Origin: Nocardioides marinus
GTDB taxonomy: Bacteria; Pseudomonadota; Alphaproteobacteria; Rhodobacterales; Rhodobacteraceae
Length of the DNA stretch: 64,000 nt
Direction: 5' to 3'
Assembly (NCBI GenBank): GCA_019801415.1
Contig: JAHVJD010000010.1
Span: 62,001-126,000, forward strand
Made by a program: the position numbers and the translations under genes. The notes under the pieces were generated by a model that saw nothing but the letters and a program-made list of their open reading frames with translations, was not told the DNA's origin and made no database searches. This document shows, one piece after another, positions 27,644-36,314 of the stretch (position 1 is its first letter; the number at the start of each line of letters is the position of its first letter).

Positions 27644-28503
27644 CCCGTACCCGCGCGACCGCCATTGGCTTCATCGCTGTTCTCCTGTGGTCGCTGCTGG
27701 CGTTGCTGACCGTGGGCTCGGCCCCGACCCCGCCGCTGCTGCTGAACGCGCTGTGCTTTACCATCGGTGGCACCCTTGGGCTGGTCTGGACCGCTGCCAG
27801 CGGCAAGCTGGGCCAGCTGCGGCATGTGCCGGTGCGGGTCTATGTCTTTGGAACGTTGGGGTTGTTCGGCTATCACGCCCTGTATTTCTCCGCTCTGCGG
27901 CTGGCTCCCGCGGCCGAGGCCGGTCTGATTGCCTATCTCTGGCCGCTGCTGATCGTGCTGTTTTCCGGCCTGCTGCCGGGGGAACGCCTGAAGGCCGGGC
28001 ATCTCATCGGTGCGGTGCTCGGCTTTGCCGGTGCGGCGACGATCATCTCGGGCGGCGGGGCCGGGTTCCAGGCACAGTATCTGCCGGGCTACGGGCTGGC
28101 GCTGTTGTGCGCGCTGACCTGGTCGGGCTACTCGGTGCTGTCACGGCGTCTGGGCGGCGCGCCGACCAGTTCGGTGGCGGTGTTCTGCCTCGCGACCGCC
28201 GTGGCATCGTGGGGGCTGCATTTTGCACTGGAAGAGACGGTCTGGCCTGCGGGCACGCTCGGCTGGGTCTCGACCCTGCTTCTGGGGCTGGGGCCGGTGG
28301 GGCTGGCGTTCTATGTCTGGGACATCGGCGTGAAACAGGGGGACATCCAGATGCTGGGCACCAGCTCCTACGCCGCGCCGCTGTTGTCGACGCTGGTGCT
28401 GGTGCTGGCAGGCGTCGCCACCGCAAGCTGGGGCCTGGCGGTCGCCGCGGCGCTGATCACGGCGGGGGCGCTGATTGCGGCCCGTGCCAGCGCCGCGCGC
28501 TGA
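27640..28503 (+). CDS. EamA/DMT-superfamily exporter
   Basis: A 287-aa integral membrane protein with about ten transmembrane helices in two EamA halves. It resembles YddG-type (aromatic amino acid) exporters in length and in its N-terminal IGFIAVLLWSLLA. The substrate is not known. The start codon overlaps the stop of the LysR gene by four bases (ATGA), so expression is coupled to the regulator. A terminator hairpin follows about 60 bases later. Confidence 0.85.
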   Translation: MTRTRATAIGFIAVLLWSLLALLTVGSAPTPPLLLNALCFTIGGTLGLVWTAASGKLGQLRHVPVRVYVFGTLGLFGYHALYFSALRLAPAAEAGLIAYLWPLLIVLFSGLLPGERLKAGHLIGAVLGFAGAATIISGGGAGFQAQYLPGYGLALLCALTWSGYSVLSRRLGGAPTSSVAVFCLATAVASWGLHFALEETVWPAGTLGWVSTLLLGLGPVGLAFYVWDIGVKQGDIQMLGTSSYAAPLLSTLVLVLAGVATASWGLAVAAALITAGALIAARASAAR

Positions 28504-28564
28504 CACCTCCCGGCGACGCCAGCTGCTAAACCTCCGGCCCAATCAAGAGGCCCAAAAAACAAGG

Positions 28565-28591
28565 AAGGGTCGCCGTATCCGGGCGACCCTT
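28565..28591. terminator. Bidirectional terminator between exporter and ydcH
   Basis: AAGGGTCGCC (28565-28574) and GGCGACCCTT (28582-28591) form a perfect 10-bp stem with a 7-nt loop between two convergent genes. On the minus strand a T-rich stretch follows. Confidence 0.8.
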
Positions 28592-28628
28592 CTCGTCTAC
28601 ATGCCGGGCGCGAGGCCCGGCCGGAACC

Positions 28629-28802
28629 TCAGACGGCCTCTGCCGTCAGGCGCTCAATCTCTTCCTTCAGCTTGAGCTTTTGTTTCTTCATTGTCGCGAT
28701 TTGCAGACCGTCGGTACTCGGCGATCGTTGGGCCTGTTCCACTTCCATGCTCAGATGCTCGTGCTTCTTCTTAAGTTCGGTCAGGTGCGAGCTGAGGCTC
28801 AT
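28629..28802 (-). CDS. YdcH-family (DUF465) small protein
   Basis: A 57-aa coiled-coil protein: MSLSSHLTELKKKHEHLSME to IATMKKQKLKLKEEIERLT. The pattern of KKKH...LK.KD/EEI matches the DUF465 family. Function is unknown. AAGGAGGAG sits 5 bases before ATG 28802. The frame is open further upstream, but the Shine-Dalgarno and family length select this start. Confidence 0.9.
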   Translation of the reverse strand: MSLSSHLTELKKKHEHLSMEVEQAQRSPSTDGLQIATMKKQKLKLKEEIERLTAEAV

Positions 28803-29050
28803 GGCACTCCTCCTTCGTTGAGCTAGATGTGTTCGGACAAGAAGAGTGGAGCACAAGTTTGCGCGTCTGTCACGCCGCAGCCGCAGCATTTTTGTCATGA
28901 AATATTCATATCGGCCGAGTGCCGCCCATCCGGCGCCAATTGCCCGCAAATTCCGGCTGCACCCCGCATCCACCCCCACCGCAGAGGTTGAAACCGCATC
29001 GCCGGATCCCTATCTGGGCACGGCTGCCAAAAGGCGAGGCAGCCCCCGGT

Positions 29051-29815
29051 TCAGGGCCAGGGCAAGGCCGCCCCGTCCCGCAGCACCGCGCGAATTTGCG
29101 GGCTGTAGCTGTCTCCGTCGCGCTCATGTCGCGCACCTTCGTGCAGAATCAGCGGCGCATGCAGACGGAAATCTGCGCGCCCGCCCTTGCGGGCCCGCAG
29201 GATCACAAGCTCTGCCGCGCGGTTTTGCCGCGGCGCCAGCGGCAGCACCTCGAGCGAGCCCAGACAGTCCGCGCAGGCCGTGAGCATGTCCGGCAGCCGA
29301 TCGGCCCGCTGGATCATGTGCAGGTAGCCCCGGTGCGCCAACCGCCGGGCGGCGGTGCGGATCCACGCGGCCAACGGGGTGCGCTCGCCCAGCGCCACCT
29401 GCCGCCCGGCATCGCGGGCCGGGCTGTGGGCGCCCGGCTTGTAATAGGGCGGGTTGGCGATGACATGGGTGAACTGACGCTGCTTCAGCGCCGCGGGCAG
29501 CGCCGACAGATCCGCCTCGAAGACCTCCATCTGCTGGGCGTTGGCGGCGGCGTTGCGCCGGGCGAGATCGGCGTAGGACGGTTGCAGTTCGACGCCGGTC
29601 AGCGACAGCTGCGGCACCCGTGCGCCCAGACACAGCAGGGCCTGGCCCGCGCCACAGCCCAGCTCCAGCACAGCATCCTTGGGCCGCGCCGGAACGCTGG
29701 CCGCCAGCAGCACCGGGTCCACCCCGGCGCGGTAACCCGCTAGGGGTTGCCACAGTTGCACCCGGCCGCCCAGAAACCCGTTGCGGCTCAGCTCGTTGTC
29801 GGCAAAACCCGTCAT
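29051..29815 (-). CDS. tRNA1(Val) (adenine-N6)-methyltransferase-like (TrmN6) protein
   Basis: A 254-aa SAM-dependent class I methyltransferase. The SAM loop VLELGCGAGQALL lies near 50, followed by GVELQ near 75 and the N6-adenine catalytic motif NPPYY near 121. N-terminal GGRVQLWQPLAGYRAGVDP is typical of the TrmN6/YfiC group, which modifies A37 of tRNA-Val. Substrate assignment is by similarity. Its start overlaps the DUF2007 stop by 4 bases (ATGA). Confidence 0.85.
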   Translation of the reverse strand: MTGFADNELSRNGFLGGRVQLWQPLAGYRAGVDPVLLAASVPARPKDAVLELGCGAGQALLCLGARVPQLSLTGVELQPSYADLARRNAAANAQQMEVFEADLSALPAALKQRQFTHVIANPPYYKPGAHSPARDAGRQVALGERTPLAAWIRTAARRLAHRGYLHMIQRADRLPDMLTACADCLGSLEVLPLAPRQNRAAELVILRARKGGRADFRLHAPLILHEGARHERDGDSYSPQIRAVLRDGAALPWP

Positions 29816-30027
29816 CTGCCCAGGGGAATGTCGTTGTCGCGCATCACCACCAGCGCCGCGTCGTAATCATCCGCACGCACCATCAGGCGGCGGGGGAAAA
29901 TGCCGATGCCACCTTCCAGGATGCTCATATTTACGTCCATTTGAAAGCAGTCTATATCCTCACCCTCAAGAAGGGCGGAGGCAAAGGCCATGATCGTCGG
30001 ATCGGTGCTGCGCAAAAGCTCTTTCAT
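29812..30027 (-). CDS. DUF2007-family small protein
   Basis: A 71-aa cytosolic protein, MKELLRSTDPTIMAFASALL... ending MRDNDIPLGR. It matches DUF2007 (putative signal-transducing or degradation-tag-like small domain) in length and the pattern LLRSTDP...A..L L...GI. Function is unknown. It is coupled to the methyltransferase by a 4-base overlap and is divergent from the polyprenyl synthase gene, with 57 bp between ATGs. I see no clear Shine-Dalgarno. Confidence 0.82.
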   Translation of the reverse strand: MKELLRSTDPTIMAFASALLEGEDIDCFQMDVNMSILEGGIGIFPRRLMVRADDYDAALVVMRDNDIPLGR

Positions 30028-30084
30028 GGAACAGGATCTAAGGGCAAGGCGCCTGCCTTGTCGAGCCTCGCAGGCGGGAATGTG

Positions 30085-31083
30085 ATGGACCAAGTGATGA
30101 CCAAGAAGCCGCATGAGATGCTGGCCGCCACGCTGAGCCAGGAACTGGAGGCGGTGAACGCGCTGATCCGCGACCGGATGGCTTCACGTCATGCCCCACG
30201 CATCCCCGAGGTCACCGCGCATCTGGTCGAGGCGGGCGGCAAGCGGCTGCGGCCGATGCTGACGCTGGCGGCAGCGCGTCTGTGTGGCTACGAAGGCGAG
30301 CATCACCTGAAGCTGGCGGCGACGGTGGAGTTCATCCACACCGCCACGCTGCTGCATGACGACGTGGTGGACGAGAGCGGCCAGCGCCGCGGGCGGCCCA
30401 CCGCGAACCTGCTGTGGGACAACAAAAGCTCCGTGCTGGTCGGCGACTACCTGTTTGCCCGCAGCTTCCAGCTGATGGTCGAGACCGAGAGCCTGCGGGT
30501 GCTGGACATCCTTGCCAATGCCTCGGCCACCATTGCCGAGGGCGAGGTGTTGCAGATGACCGCCGCGTCGAACCTGAAGACGGACGAGGATGTCTATCTG
30601 CAGGTGGTGCGCGGCAAGACCGCGGCGCTGTTCTCGGCCGCGACCGAGGTGGGCGGCGTCATTGCCGGGGCGCCGGAGGACCAGGTGCAGGCGCTGTTTG
30701 ATTATGGCGACGCGCTCGGGATCGCCTTCCAGATCGCCGATGATCTGCTGGATTACCAGGGCGACACCAAGGCGACCGGCAAGAACGTCGGCGATGATTT
30801 CCGCGAGCGCAAGCTGACGCTGCCGGTGATCAAGGCGGTGGCGCAGGCGACGGAGGAGGAACGCGCCTTCTGGACGCGCACCATCGAGAAGGGCAAGCAG
30901 CGGGACGGCGACCTGGAGCAGGCGCTGGCGCTGATGGCGAAATACGGCACGCTGGAGGCGACGCGGCAGGATGCGCTGGCCTGGGCCGCCAAGGCGCGCG
31001 CGGCGCTGCAGGCGCTGCCCGATCACGCGATCCGCGGCATGCTGAGCGATCTGGCCGACTACGTGGTGGCACGGCTGCACTGA
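30085..31083 (+). CDS. Polyprenyl diphosphate synthase (octaprenyl/decaprenyl-type)
   Basis: A 332-aa trans-isoprenyl synthase that makes the ubiquinone side chain. The first Asp-rich motif HDDVVDES lies near 93, the second ADDLLDYQGD near 220, and GGKRLRP near 51. Chain length cannot be read reliably from sequence; alphaproteobacteria usually make the decaprenyl chain of Q10. The frame extends upstream over DUF2007; ATG 30085 (MDQVMTKK) is chosen as the plausible start. Repeat elements follow its stop. Confidence 0.93.
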   Translation: MDQVMTKKPHEMLAATLSQELEAVNALIRDRMASRHAPRIPEVTAHLVEAGGKRLRPMLTLAAARLCGYEGEHHLKLAATVEFIHTATLLHDDVVDESGQRRGRPTANLLWDNKSSVLVGDYLFARSFQLMVETESLRVLDILANASATIAEGEVLQMTAASNLKTDEDVYLQVVRGKTAALFSAATEVGGVIAGAPEDQVQALFDYGDALGIAFQIADDLLDYQGDTKATGKNVGDDFRERKLTLPVIKAVAQATEEERAFWTRTIEKGKQRDGDLEQALALMAKYGTLEATRQDALAWAAKARAALQALPDHAIRGMLSDLADYVVARLH

Positions 31084-31092
31084 CGGGATCCT

Positions 31093-31151
31093 GAGGGGCG
31101 CTGCCCCTCGCGCCTCTGGCGCTCACCCCGGAGTATTTTTGCAAAGGTGAA
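31093..31151 (-). repeat. Intergenic repeat family 1, copy B
   Basis: Read on the minus strand: TTCACCTTTGCAAAAATACT then CCGGGG, followed by hairpins GCGCC-AGA-GGCGC and GAGGGGC-AGC-GCCCCTC. Same layout as copy A (9099-9156). Confidence 0.75.
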
Positions 31152-31179
31152 TGGACGGACGATTACGCGCCGTGCGTCA

Positions 31180-31241
31180 GCGCGGCGCGCGGCCCAACGG
31201 CGGACAAGCATCCGTGATGCGCCGCGCCGCGGGCGGGAGCC
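31180..31241 (+). repeat. Intergenic repeat family 2, copy 1
   Basis: A 62-bp GC-rich element containing GGCCCAACGGCGG and GCATC-CGT-GATGC, ending GGGCGGGAGCC. It matches 38586-38647 at 55 of 62 positions without gaps. It lies between the convergent 3' ends of the polyprenyl synthase gene and ispE. Confidence 0.8.
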
Positions 31242-31262
31242 GTCGGTCCGTGGAGGGGCGGG

Positions 31263-32084
31263 TCAGGTCAGGGTGACCGCGCTGCACCACCAGTCGGGAT
31301 GCTCCGCGCCGATCTCATAGGCCGCCATATGGGCGGCCTTTTTTGTCGGATACAGTGCAAAGCAAGTGGCGCCGGAGCCGGACATGCGCGCCAGCAGCGC
31401 CTGCCGGGAGTCGCGCAGGTCGGAGAGGGTGCGGTCGATCTCCGGGGCCAGTCGGCGCGCCGGGGCCTCCAGGTCATTGCGCTGCTCCTGCAGCCAGGCG
31501 GCGCAATCCTCGGCGCCGGTGAAGGCGGGGAGCGCCTCGGGCATCGGCGGGTTTTGCCGCATCTCCAGCCCGTTGAAGACGGCACCGGTGGGCACATGCA
31601 CGCCCGGATTGACCAGCAGCGCATGAAGCGGCGGCAGGTCGGTCGGGGTGACGCCTTCGCCGATGCCCTGCATCCGGGCCGCACGGGCGGCCATGCAGAC
31701 CGGCACATCGGCGCCGAGCGACAGCGGCAGCTCTGCGGGGATCTCTGCTCCCTGCCCCGCGATGGCCTTCAGCAGCGCCGCGGCATCAGACGACCCACCG
31801 CCGATGCCCGCCCCATGCGGCAGGTGCTTGTCGAGGTGAATGCGTCCGCGCCAGCCCGCGCCCTCGGCCGCGCGCCACACGAGGTTGCGCGCATCCGTCG
31901 GCACGCCCCGGGCAAACAGGCCGGAGACCTCCAGCGCCAGCTCCGGTCCCGGCTCCAGCCGCAGCCAGTCACCGACATCGGCAAAGACCACCAGCGAATC
32001 CAGCAGGTGATAGCCGTCATCGCGGCGGCCGGTCACATGCAGGGTCAGGTTGATCTTGGCCGGGGCAAAGACCTCAACCACCAT
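31263..32084 (-). CDS. ispE: 4-diphosphocytidyl-2-C-methyl-D-erythritol kinase
   Basis: GHMP kinase of the MEP isoprenoid pathway. The 273-aa product has the N-terminal FAPAKINLTLHV and the ATP-binding loop PHGAGIGGGSSDAAALL near 90-107. The C-terminal GSGATCFALY completes the GHMP motif 3. It overlaps the 3' end of the TPR gene by 11 bases. It is head-to-tail with TPR and convergent with the polyprenyl synthase, a second isoprenoid gene. Confidence 0.96.
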   Translation of the reverse strand: MVVEVFAPAKINLTLHVTGRRDDGYHLLDSLVVFADVGDWLRLEPGPELALEVSGLFARGVPTDARNLVWRAAEGAGWRGRIHLDKHLPHGAGIGGGSSDAAALLKAIAGQGAEIPAELPLSLGADVPVCMAARAARMQGIGEGVTPTDLPPLHALLVNPGVHVPTGAVFNGLEMRQNPPMPEALPAFTGAEDCAAWLQEQRNDLEAPARRLAPEIDRTLSDLRDSRQALLARMSGSGATCFALYPTKKAAHMAAYEIGAEHPDWWCSAVTLT

Positions 32085-33795
32085 TGGCGACCTTCAGAGG
32101 TTGGGCCCCCTCCTCGGCCAGCAGCGCATCGAGACCGATTTGCAGCTTGCGACGGATGCGGTCCGGATCGGCCTCGCCATCCGTGTCGGCGGGGTCGATG
32201 AAGGACAGGGCCCGCTTCCACTGGAACTCCGCCTCGCGGGCGCGGCCCACCGCCCAGTAAACGTCCCCCAGATGGTCATTGACCACGGGGTCCACCGGCA
32301 TCAGCTCGACCGCGCGCTCCATATGCGCGACCGCCTCTTCGAAGCGACCGAGGCGGAACAGCACCCAGCCCAGCGAGTCGACGATGTAGCCACTGTCGGG
32401 CCGCGCGGCGACGGCGCGTTCGATCATGTCCAGCGCCTCGTCCAGCTTGATCTGCTTTTCCACCAGCGAATAGCCGAGATAGTTCAGCACCTGTGGCCGG
32501 TCCGGCTCCAGCTCGAGCGAGGCGCGGAAGTCGGCCTCGGCCTGCTCCCACTGATCCAGCCGTTCATGGCAGATGCCACGGGCATAAAGCAGGAACCAGC
32601 GGCTGTCGGACTCTTCGGGGAGATGTTCAAGCGCGGTGTCATAGGCGTCGATGGCCCCCGCGTAGTCTTCCTGCTGGCGCAACAGGTCGCCAAGGCTGAT
32701 GTAGACGCTGGCCTGGTCGGGGAAGGCGCGGCTCAGCTGGGTCAGCACCTCGGCGGCGGCCTCGGGTTTCGCCGCGCGGCGCAGCGCCTCGGCGCGCCCC
32801 ATTTCGGCCGCGTGGTAGTCCGGGTGGCCACTGGGCACCTGCCGGTACGTGGCGACGGACAGTTCGTAGCGCCCCATCTGGTCCAGCAAGCTGGCGCTGA
32901 GCAGAAGCGCGTCCACGTGGTCGGGTCGCATCGCAGCCGCGATGCGGGCGTACATCAGCACGTAGTCGTTGGCGGTATCGCCATTCAACGCCGCCCCCAG
33001 CGTAAAGAACACCTCGGCAATGCCATCGCGGGGCGTCGGAGCAATGGTGAAGGCGAGGGTTTCACCGGCCTGCAACTGCGCCTCCAGCGCCGCCAGCCCC
33101 GGGTCGAGCCGATCGGAGAAAGCCGCGTGCAGCGCCTCGCGGGCCTCGTCATTGCGGCCCAGCTGCGACAGGATCTGCACCCGCGCGATCGCCGCCCGGC
33201 GGCTGAGCCCGCCCAGGCGTCCCTCGTCCGCGGCAAACAGCGTATTGGCGCCGCCGTAGTCACCCGCAGAGGCCAGCGCCAGCGCCCGGTGATAGAGCAC
33301 GAAGGGCCTGAGGCTGTCGTCCTCGGCCAGCTCATCGAACGTCTTCAACGCGTTGGATACCGACCCCACGCCGACATGCGCCCAGGCTTCGAGCAAGCCG
33401 TCGACCAGCGGGTGGATCGCCTCCAGCTCAGGGTCGCGGGCCAGGATGGCCTCGAAATTTTCTTTGACGGCATGGCTGCCAGCGATCACCACATTGCCGA
33501 CCTGGCTGCGCGCACCGGCCTGCAGCAGCCGCTTGGCCACCGGTGTCGCGGCGTCAATCCGGCCCATGGCGAGCTGGGCAAAGACGACGTTTTCCATCAG
33601 CAGCGGGTTCTGGGGATCGCGCGCCAGCGCCTGCGTGTAATAGAGCGCAGCCGCGGCAAAATCATTTTCGTATTTGGCGGCGCGACCGGCCAGGTAGGAA
33701 CCGGCCAGCCCGCTGGCCTGCACGGCAGGCGGAAAGACGGCGCAGACGGCGAGAAGAGCCGCCCCGGTCAGGCTGCGGTAGATGGATACGGGCAC
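32074..33795 (-). CDS. Exported TPR-repeat protein
   Basis: A 573-aa protein with a signal peptide (residues 1-28, cleavage after AVQASG) and repeated helical pairs typical of tetratricopeptide repeats, clearest from about 330 to 560 (for example FRASLELEPDRPQVLNYLGY and MERAVELMPVDPVVNDHLGD). It is probably periplasmic or outer-membrane-associated, and partner binding is the likely role. The start is GTG 33795, with GGGGG six bases before it. It overlaps ispE, an arrangement common in this group. Confidence 0.9.
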   Translation of the reverse strand: MPVSIYRSLTGAALLAVCAVFPPAVQASGLAGSYLAGRAAKYENDFAAAALYYTQALARDPQNPLLMENVVFAQLAMGRIDAATPVAKRLLQAGARSQVGNVVIAGSHAVKENFEAILARDPELEAIHPLVDGLLEAWAHVGVGSVSNALKTFDELAEDDSLRPFVLYHRALALASAGDYGGANTLFAADEGRLGGLSRRAAIARVQILSQLGRNDEAREALHAAFSDRLDPGLAALEAQLQAGETLAFTIAPTPRDGIAEVFFTLGAALNGDTANDYVLMYARIAAAMRPDHVDALLLSASLLDQMGRYELSVATYRQVPSGHPDYHAAEMGRAEALRRAAKPEAAAEVLTQLSRAFPDQASVYISLGDLLRQQEDYAGAIDAYDTALEHLPEESDSRWFLLYARGICHERLDQWEQAEADFRASLELEPDRPQVLNYLGYSLVEKQIKLDEALDMIERAVAARPDSGYIVDSLGWVLFRLGRFEEAVAHMERAVELMPVDPVVNDHLGDVYWAVGRAREAEFQWKRALSFIDPADTDGEADPDRIRRKLQIGLDALLAEEGAQPLKVANGG

Positions 33796-33868
33796 GCGGG
33801 ACCCCCTTTGAGATTTACTGCTCTGGCGTTACCCCGAAAGCGTAGTCCGCTGCCCGCGAACACGCAAT

Positions 33869-33890
33869 GGGGCGGCCCGAAGGCCGCCCC
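33869..33890 (-). terminator. Hairpin terminator after the ETF-QO gene
   Basis: Stem GGGGCGGCC/GGCCGCCCC with loop CGAA (TTCG on the minus strand). A 9-bp stem with a stable tetraloop 41 bases past the ETF-QO stop. No strong U-run. Confidence 0.75.
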
Positions 33891-33930
33891 GAATTTCCGG
33901 CAAAACCACGCCGAATGCGTAAAATACGCG

Positions 33931-35577
33931 TTACATGTTGGGGTAATTCGGCCCGTCCCCGCCCTGCGGCGTGGTCCAGGTGATGTTCTGGCTGGGATCC
34001 TTGATGTCGCAGGTCTTGCAGTGGACACAGTTCTGGAAGTTGATGACGAACTCCGGCTGGCCGTCCTTTTCGACCACTTCGTAGACACCGGCCGGGCAGT
34101 AGCGCTGCGCCGGCTCCGCGAATTTCGGCAGGTTCACCTTGATCGGGGTGTCCTGGTTGCCGAGCCGCAGGTGGCAGGGCTGGCTTTCCTCGTGGTTGGT
34201 CATCGAGAAGCTGACGTTGGTCAAGCGGTCGAAGGACAACACGCCATCGGGCTTGGGATAGTCGATCGGCTGGTGCTTGGAGGCTTCCTCGGTCGCTTCG
34301 GCGTCGTTCTTGCCGTGGCCCAGCGTGCCAAAGAAGGAAAAGCCGAAGGTGTTGGTCCACATGTCCAGACCGCCCAGCATCAAGGACGCGGTGAGGCCCC
34401 ATTTGGACCACATCGGCTTCACGTTGCGGACCTTCTTCAGGTCTTCGCCGATGGCGCCGTTGCGGACCTCGGCCTCGTAGGCGGCCAGCTCGTCGCCGGC
34501 CCGGTTCGCCTTGATCGCCTCATAGGCGGCTTCCGCCGCGGCCTTGCCCGACAGCATCGCGTTGTGATTGCCCTTGATGCGCGGCACGTTGACCATGCCC
34601 GCGGCACAGCCCAGAAGCGCCACGCCCGGCGCCACCAGCTTGGGCAGCGACTGCCAGCCGCCCTCGGTGATCGCCCGCGCGCCATAGGCCACGCGCTTGC
34701 CGCCTTTCAGCAGCTCCGCCACCATCGGGTGATGCTTGAAGCGCTGGAATTCCATGTAGGGGAACAGGTGCGGGTTCTTGTAGTTCAGGTGCACCACGAA
34801 GCCGACATAGACCTGGTTGTTGTCCAGGTGGTAGATGAACGAGCCGCCGCCCGCGTTCTTGCCAAGCGGCCAGCCCATCGTGTGGGTCACGGTGCCTTCC
34901 TTGTGCTTGGCCGGGTCGATCTCCCAGATCTCCTTCATGCCGATGCCGTATTTCTGCGGCTCCTTGCCGTCCGACAGGCCATATTTGGCGATCACTTCCT
35001 TGGACAGCGAGCCGCGCACGCCCTCGCCGAGGAAGACGTATTTGCCGTGCAGCTCCATGCCGGGTTCATAGGCCGGACCGGGGGTGCCGTCGGGGTTCTT
35101 GCCGAACTCGCCCGCGATCACGCCCTTTACCTCGCCATTGTCGCCATAGACCAGTTCGGAGCAGGCCATGCCGGGGAAGATCTCGACCCCAAGCGCCTCG
35201 GCCTGTTCGGCCATCCAGCGGCAGACGTTACCCATGGAAACGATGTAGTTGCCGTGGTTGTTCATCAGCGGCGGCATCGGGAAGTTGGGGATGCGGACCT
35301 GCCCCGCCTCGCCCAGCATCAGGAAGTTGTCTTCCTTGACCGGCACGTTCAGCGGCGCGCCTTTTTCCTTCCAGTCGGGGATCAGCGCATCCAGGCCGCA
35401 GGGGTCCAGAACCGCGCCCGACAGGATATGTGCGCCCACTTCGGACCCTTTTTCCAGCACCACCACTTCGAGGTCGGAATCCAGCTGTTTCAAGCGGATG
35501 GCAGCAGACAAGCCGGCGGGACCGGCCCCGACGATCACCACGTCGTATTCCATCGCTTCGCGTTCAATCTCGGCCAT
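33931..35577 (-). CDS. Electron transfer flavoprotein-ubiquinone oxidoreductase
   Basis: Membrane-associated flavo-iron-sulfur enzyme that passes electrons from ETF (fed by acyl-CoA dehydrogenases) to ubiquinone. The 548-aa length matches. FAD loop GAGPAGLSAAIRL lies near residue 17. The C-terminal 4Fe-4S ferredoxin-like domain carries CPAGVYEV and CVHCKTCDIKDP, the expected cysteine set. ATG 35577 follows AAGGAG. It works with the acyl-CoA dehydrogenase at 45785 in beta-oxidation-like pathways. Confidence 0.96.
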   Translation of the reverse strand: MAEIEREAMEYDVVIVGAGPAGLSAAIRLKQLDSDLEVVVLEKGSEVGAHILSGAVLDPCGLDALIPDWKEKGAPLNVPVKEDNFLMLGEAGQVRIPNFPMPPLMNNHGNYIVSMGNVCRWMAEQAEALGVEIFPGMACSELVYGDNGEVKGVIAGEFGKNPDGTPGPAYEPGMELHGKYVFLGEGVRGSLSKEVIAKYGLSDGKEPQKYGIGMKEIWEIDPAKHKEGTVTHTMGWPLGKNAGGGSFIYHLDNNQVYVGFVVHLNYKNPHLFPYMEFQRFKHHPMVAELLKGGKRVAYGARAITEGGWQSLPKLVAPGVALLGCAAGMVNVPRIKGNHNAMLSGKAAAEAAYEAIKANRAGDELAAYEAEVRNGAIGEDLKKVRNVKPMWSKWGLTASLMLGGLDMWTNTFGFSFFGTLGHGKNDAEATEEASKHQPIDYPKPDGVLSFDRLTNVSFSMTNHEESQPCHLRLGNQDTPIKVNLPKFAEPAQRYCPAGVYEVVEKDGQPEFVINFQNCVHCKTCDIKDPSQNITWTTPQGGDGPNYPNM

Positions 35578-35749
35578 TTGCGGCGCTCCTTGGCTTTGTC
35601 TTCGCTACCGGCTCCACCACGAGAGGTAGGTGGGCGCAATTTTCTTTCGCGGTTGCTTAGCTGGTGGCAGGCTGCCGGGTCAATCCAAACACCGCGTCAC
35701 GGGTTGTAAAACAGGCAACTGAGACAAAAAGTGCGTCCAAATTCGCCAT

Positions 35750-36217
35750 TCAAGGATCATTTTCCGTCTCGGGGCTGTCTCCCATCAGATATCTTGGCCC
35801 CTTGCCCTTTGCCGCGGCGCGGTCGTCAGGGTTGTAGAGCTTGCAGGAAGACAGCGACAGGCAACCGCAGCCGATGCAGCCGTCCAGATTGTCGCGCAGT
35901 TTCACGAGAGTTTCGATTCGCTGGTCCAGCAGGTCGCGGAAGTTTTCCGAGATCTCGGCCCAGTCCTGCTTGGTCGGGGTGCGCCCGTTCGGCAGGCCGC
36001 GCAGGAAGCCGCGGATCTGCGGCAGTGAAAACCCGAACTGCTGCGCGATCATCACAAAGCTGAGCCGCCGGATGTCGGCGCGGTGAAAGCGACGCTGGCC
36101 GCCCGCGTTGCGCCAGGGCTCCACCAGCCCTTGCGCCTCGTAATAGCGAATGGCCGAGACGGCGAGGCCGGTGCGCTCGGCCAGGTAACCGATGGATATG
36201 CCTGCGGACGGGGGCAT
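35750..36217 (-). CDS. soxR: Redox-sensitive transcriptional activator SoxR
   Basis: MerR-family [2Fe-2S] sensor of redox-cycling compounds. The 155-aa product has an N-terminal MerR helix-turn-helix (YLAERTGLAVSAIRYYEAQG), a dimerisation helix and the diagnostic cluster CIGCGCLSLSSC near residues 115-126. AGGAGG precedes ATG 36217. It is divergent from a glyoxalase-fold gene, and the shared intergenic region holds a MerR-type promoter. Confidence 0.96.
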   Translation of the reverse strand: MPPSAGISIGYLAERTGLAVSAIRYYEAQGLVEPWRNAGGQRRFHRADIRRLSFVMIAQQFGFSLPQIRGFLRGLPNGRTPTKQDWAEISENFRDLLDQRIETLVKLRDNLDGCIGCGCLSLSSCKLYNPDDRAAAKGKGPRYLMGDSPETENDP

Positions 36218-36238
36218 CGGACCTCCTGAAGAAAATGC

Positions 36239-36269
36239 TTGAGCTAAAGTTAGGTTTAGAAATTACGGT
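36239..36269 (+). promoter_or_regulatory. Candidate SoxR-dependent promoter (19-bp spacer)
   Basis: TTGAGC (36239-36244) and TACGGT (36264-36269) are separated by 19 bp, the spacing distorted by MerR-type activators. The inverted repeat CTAAA-N6-TTTAG (36244-36259) lies at the spacer. It would drive the glyoxalase-fold gene, whose ATG is 45 bp on. Confidence 0.5.
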
Positions 36270-36314
36270 GACTCGCATCAACCGTTTTTCAAATCCAAAC
36301 ACAGGAGATTTCAG

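Noticed and set aside
28803-29050. Possible gene in the ydcH-methyltransferase gap (248 bp)
   Set aside because: No frame with a start signal or protein-like composition.
32050-35709. 1219-aa plus-strand frame over the TPR and ETF-QO genes
   Set aside because: Same reason: shadow of certain minus-strand genes with no protein-like composition.
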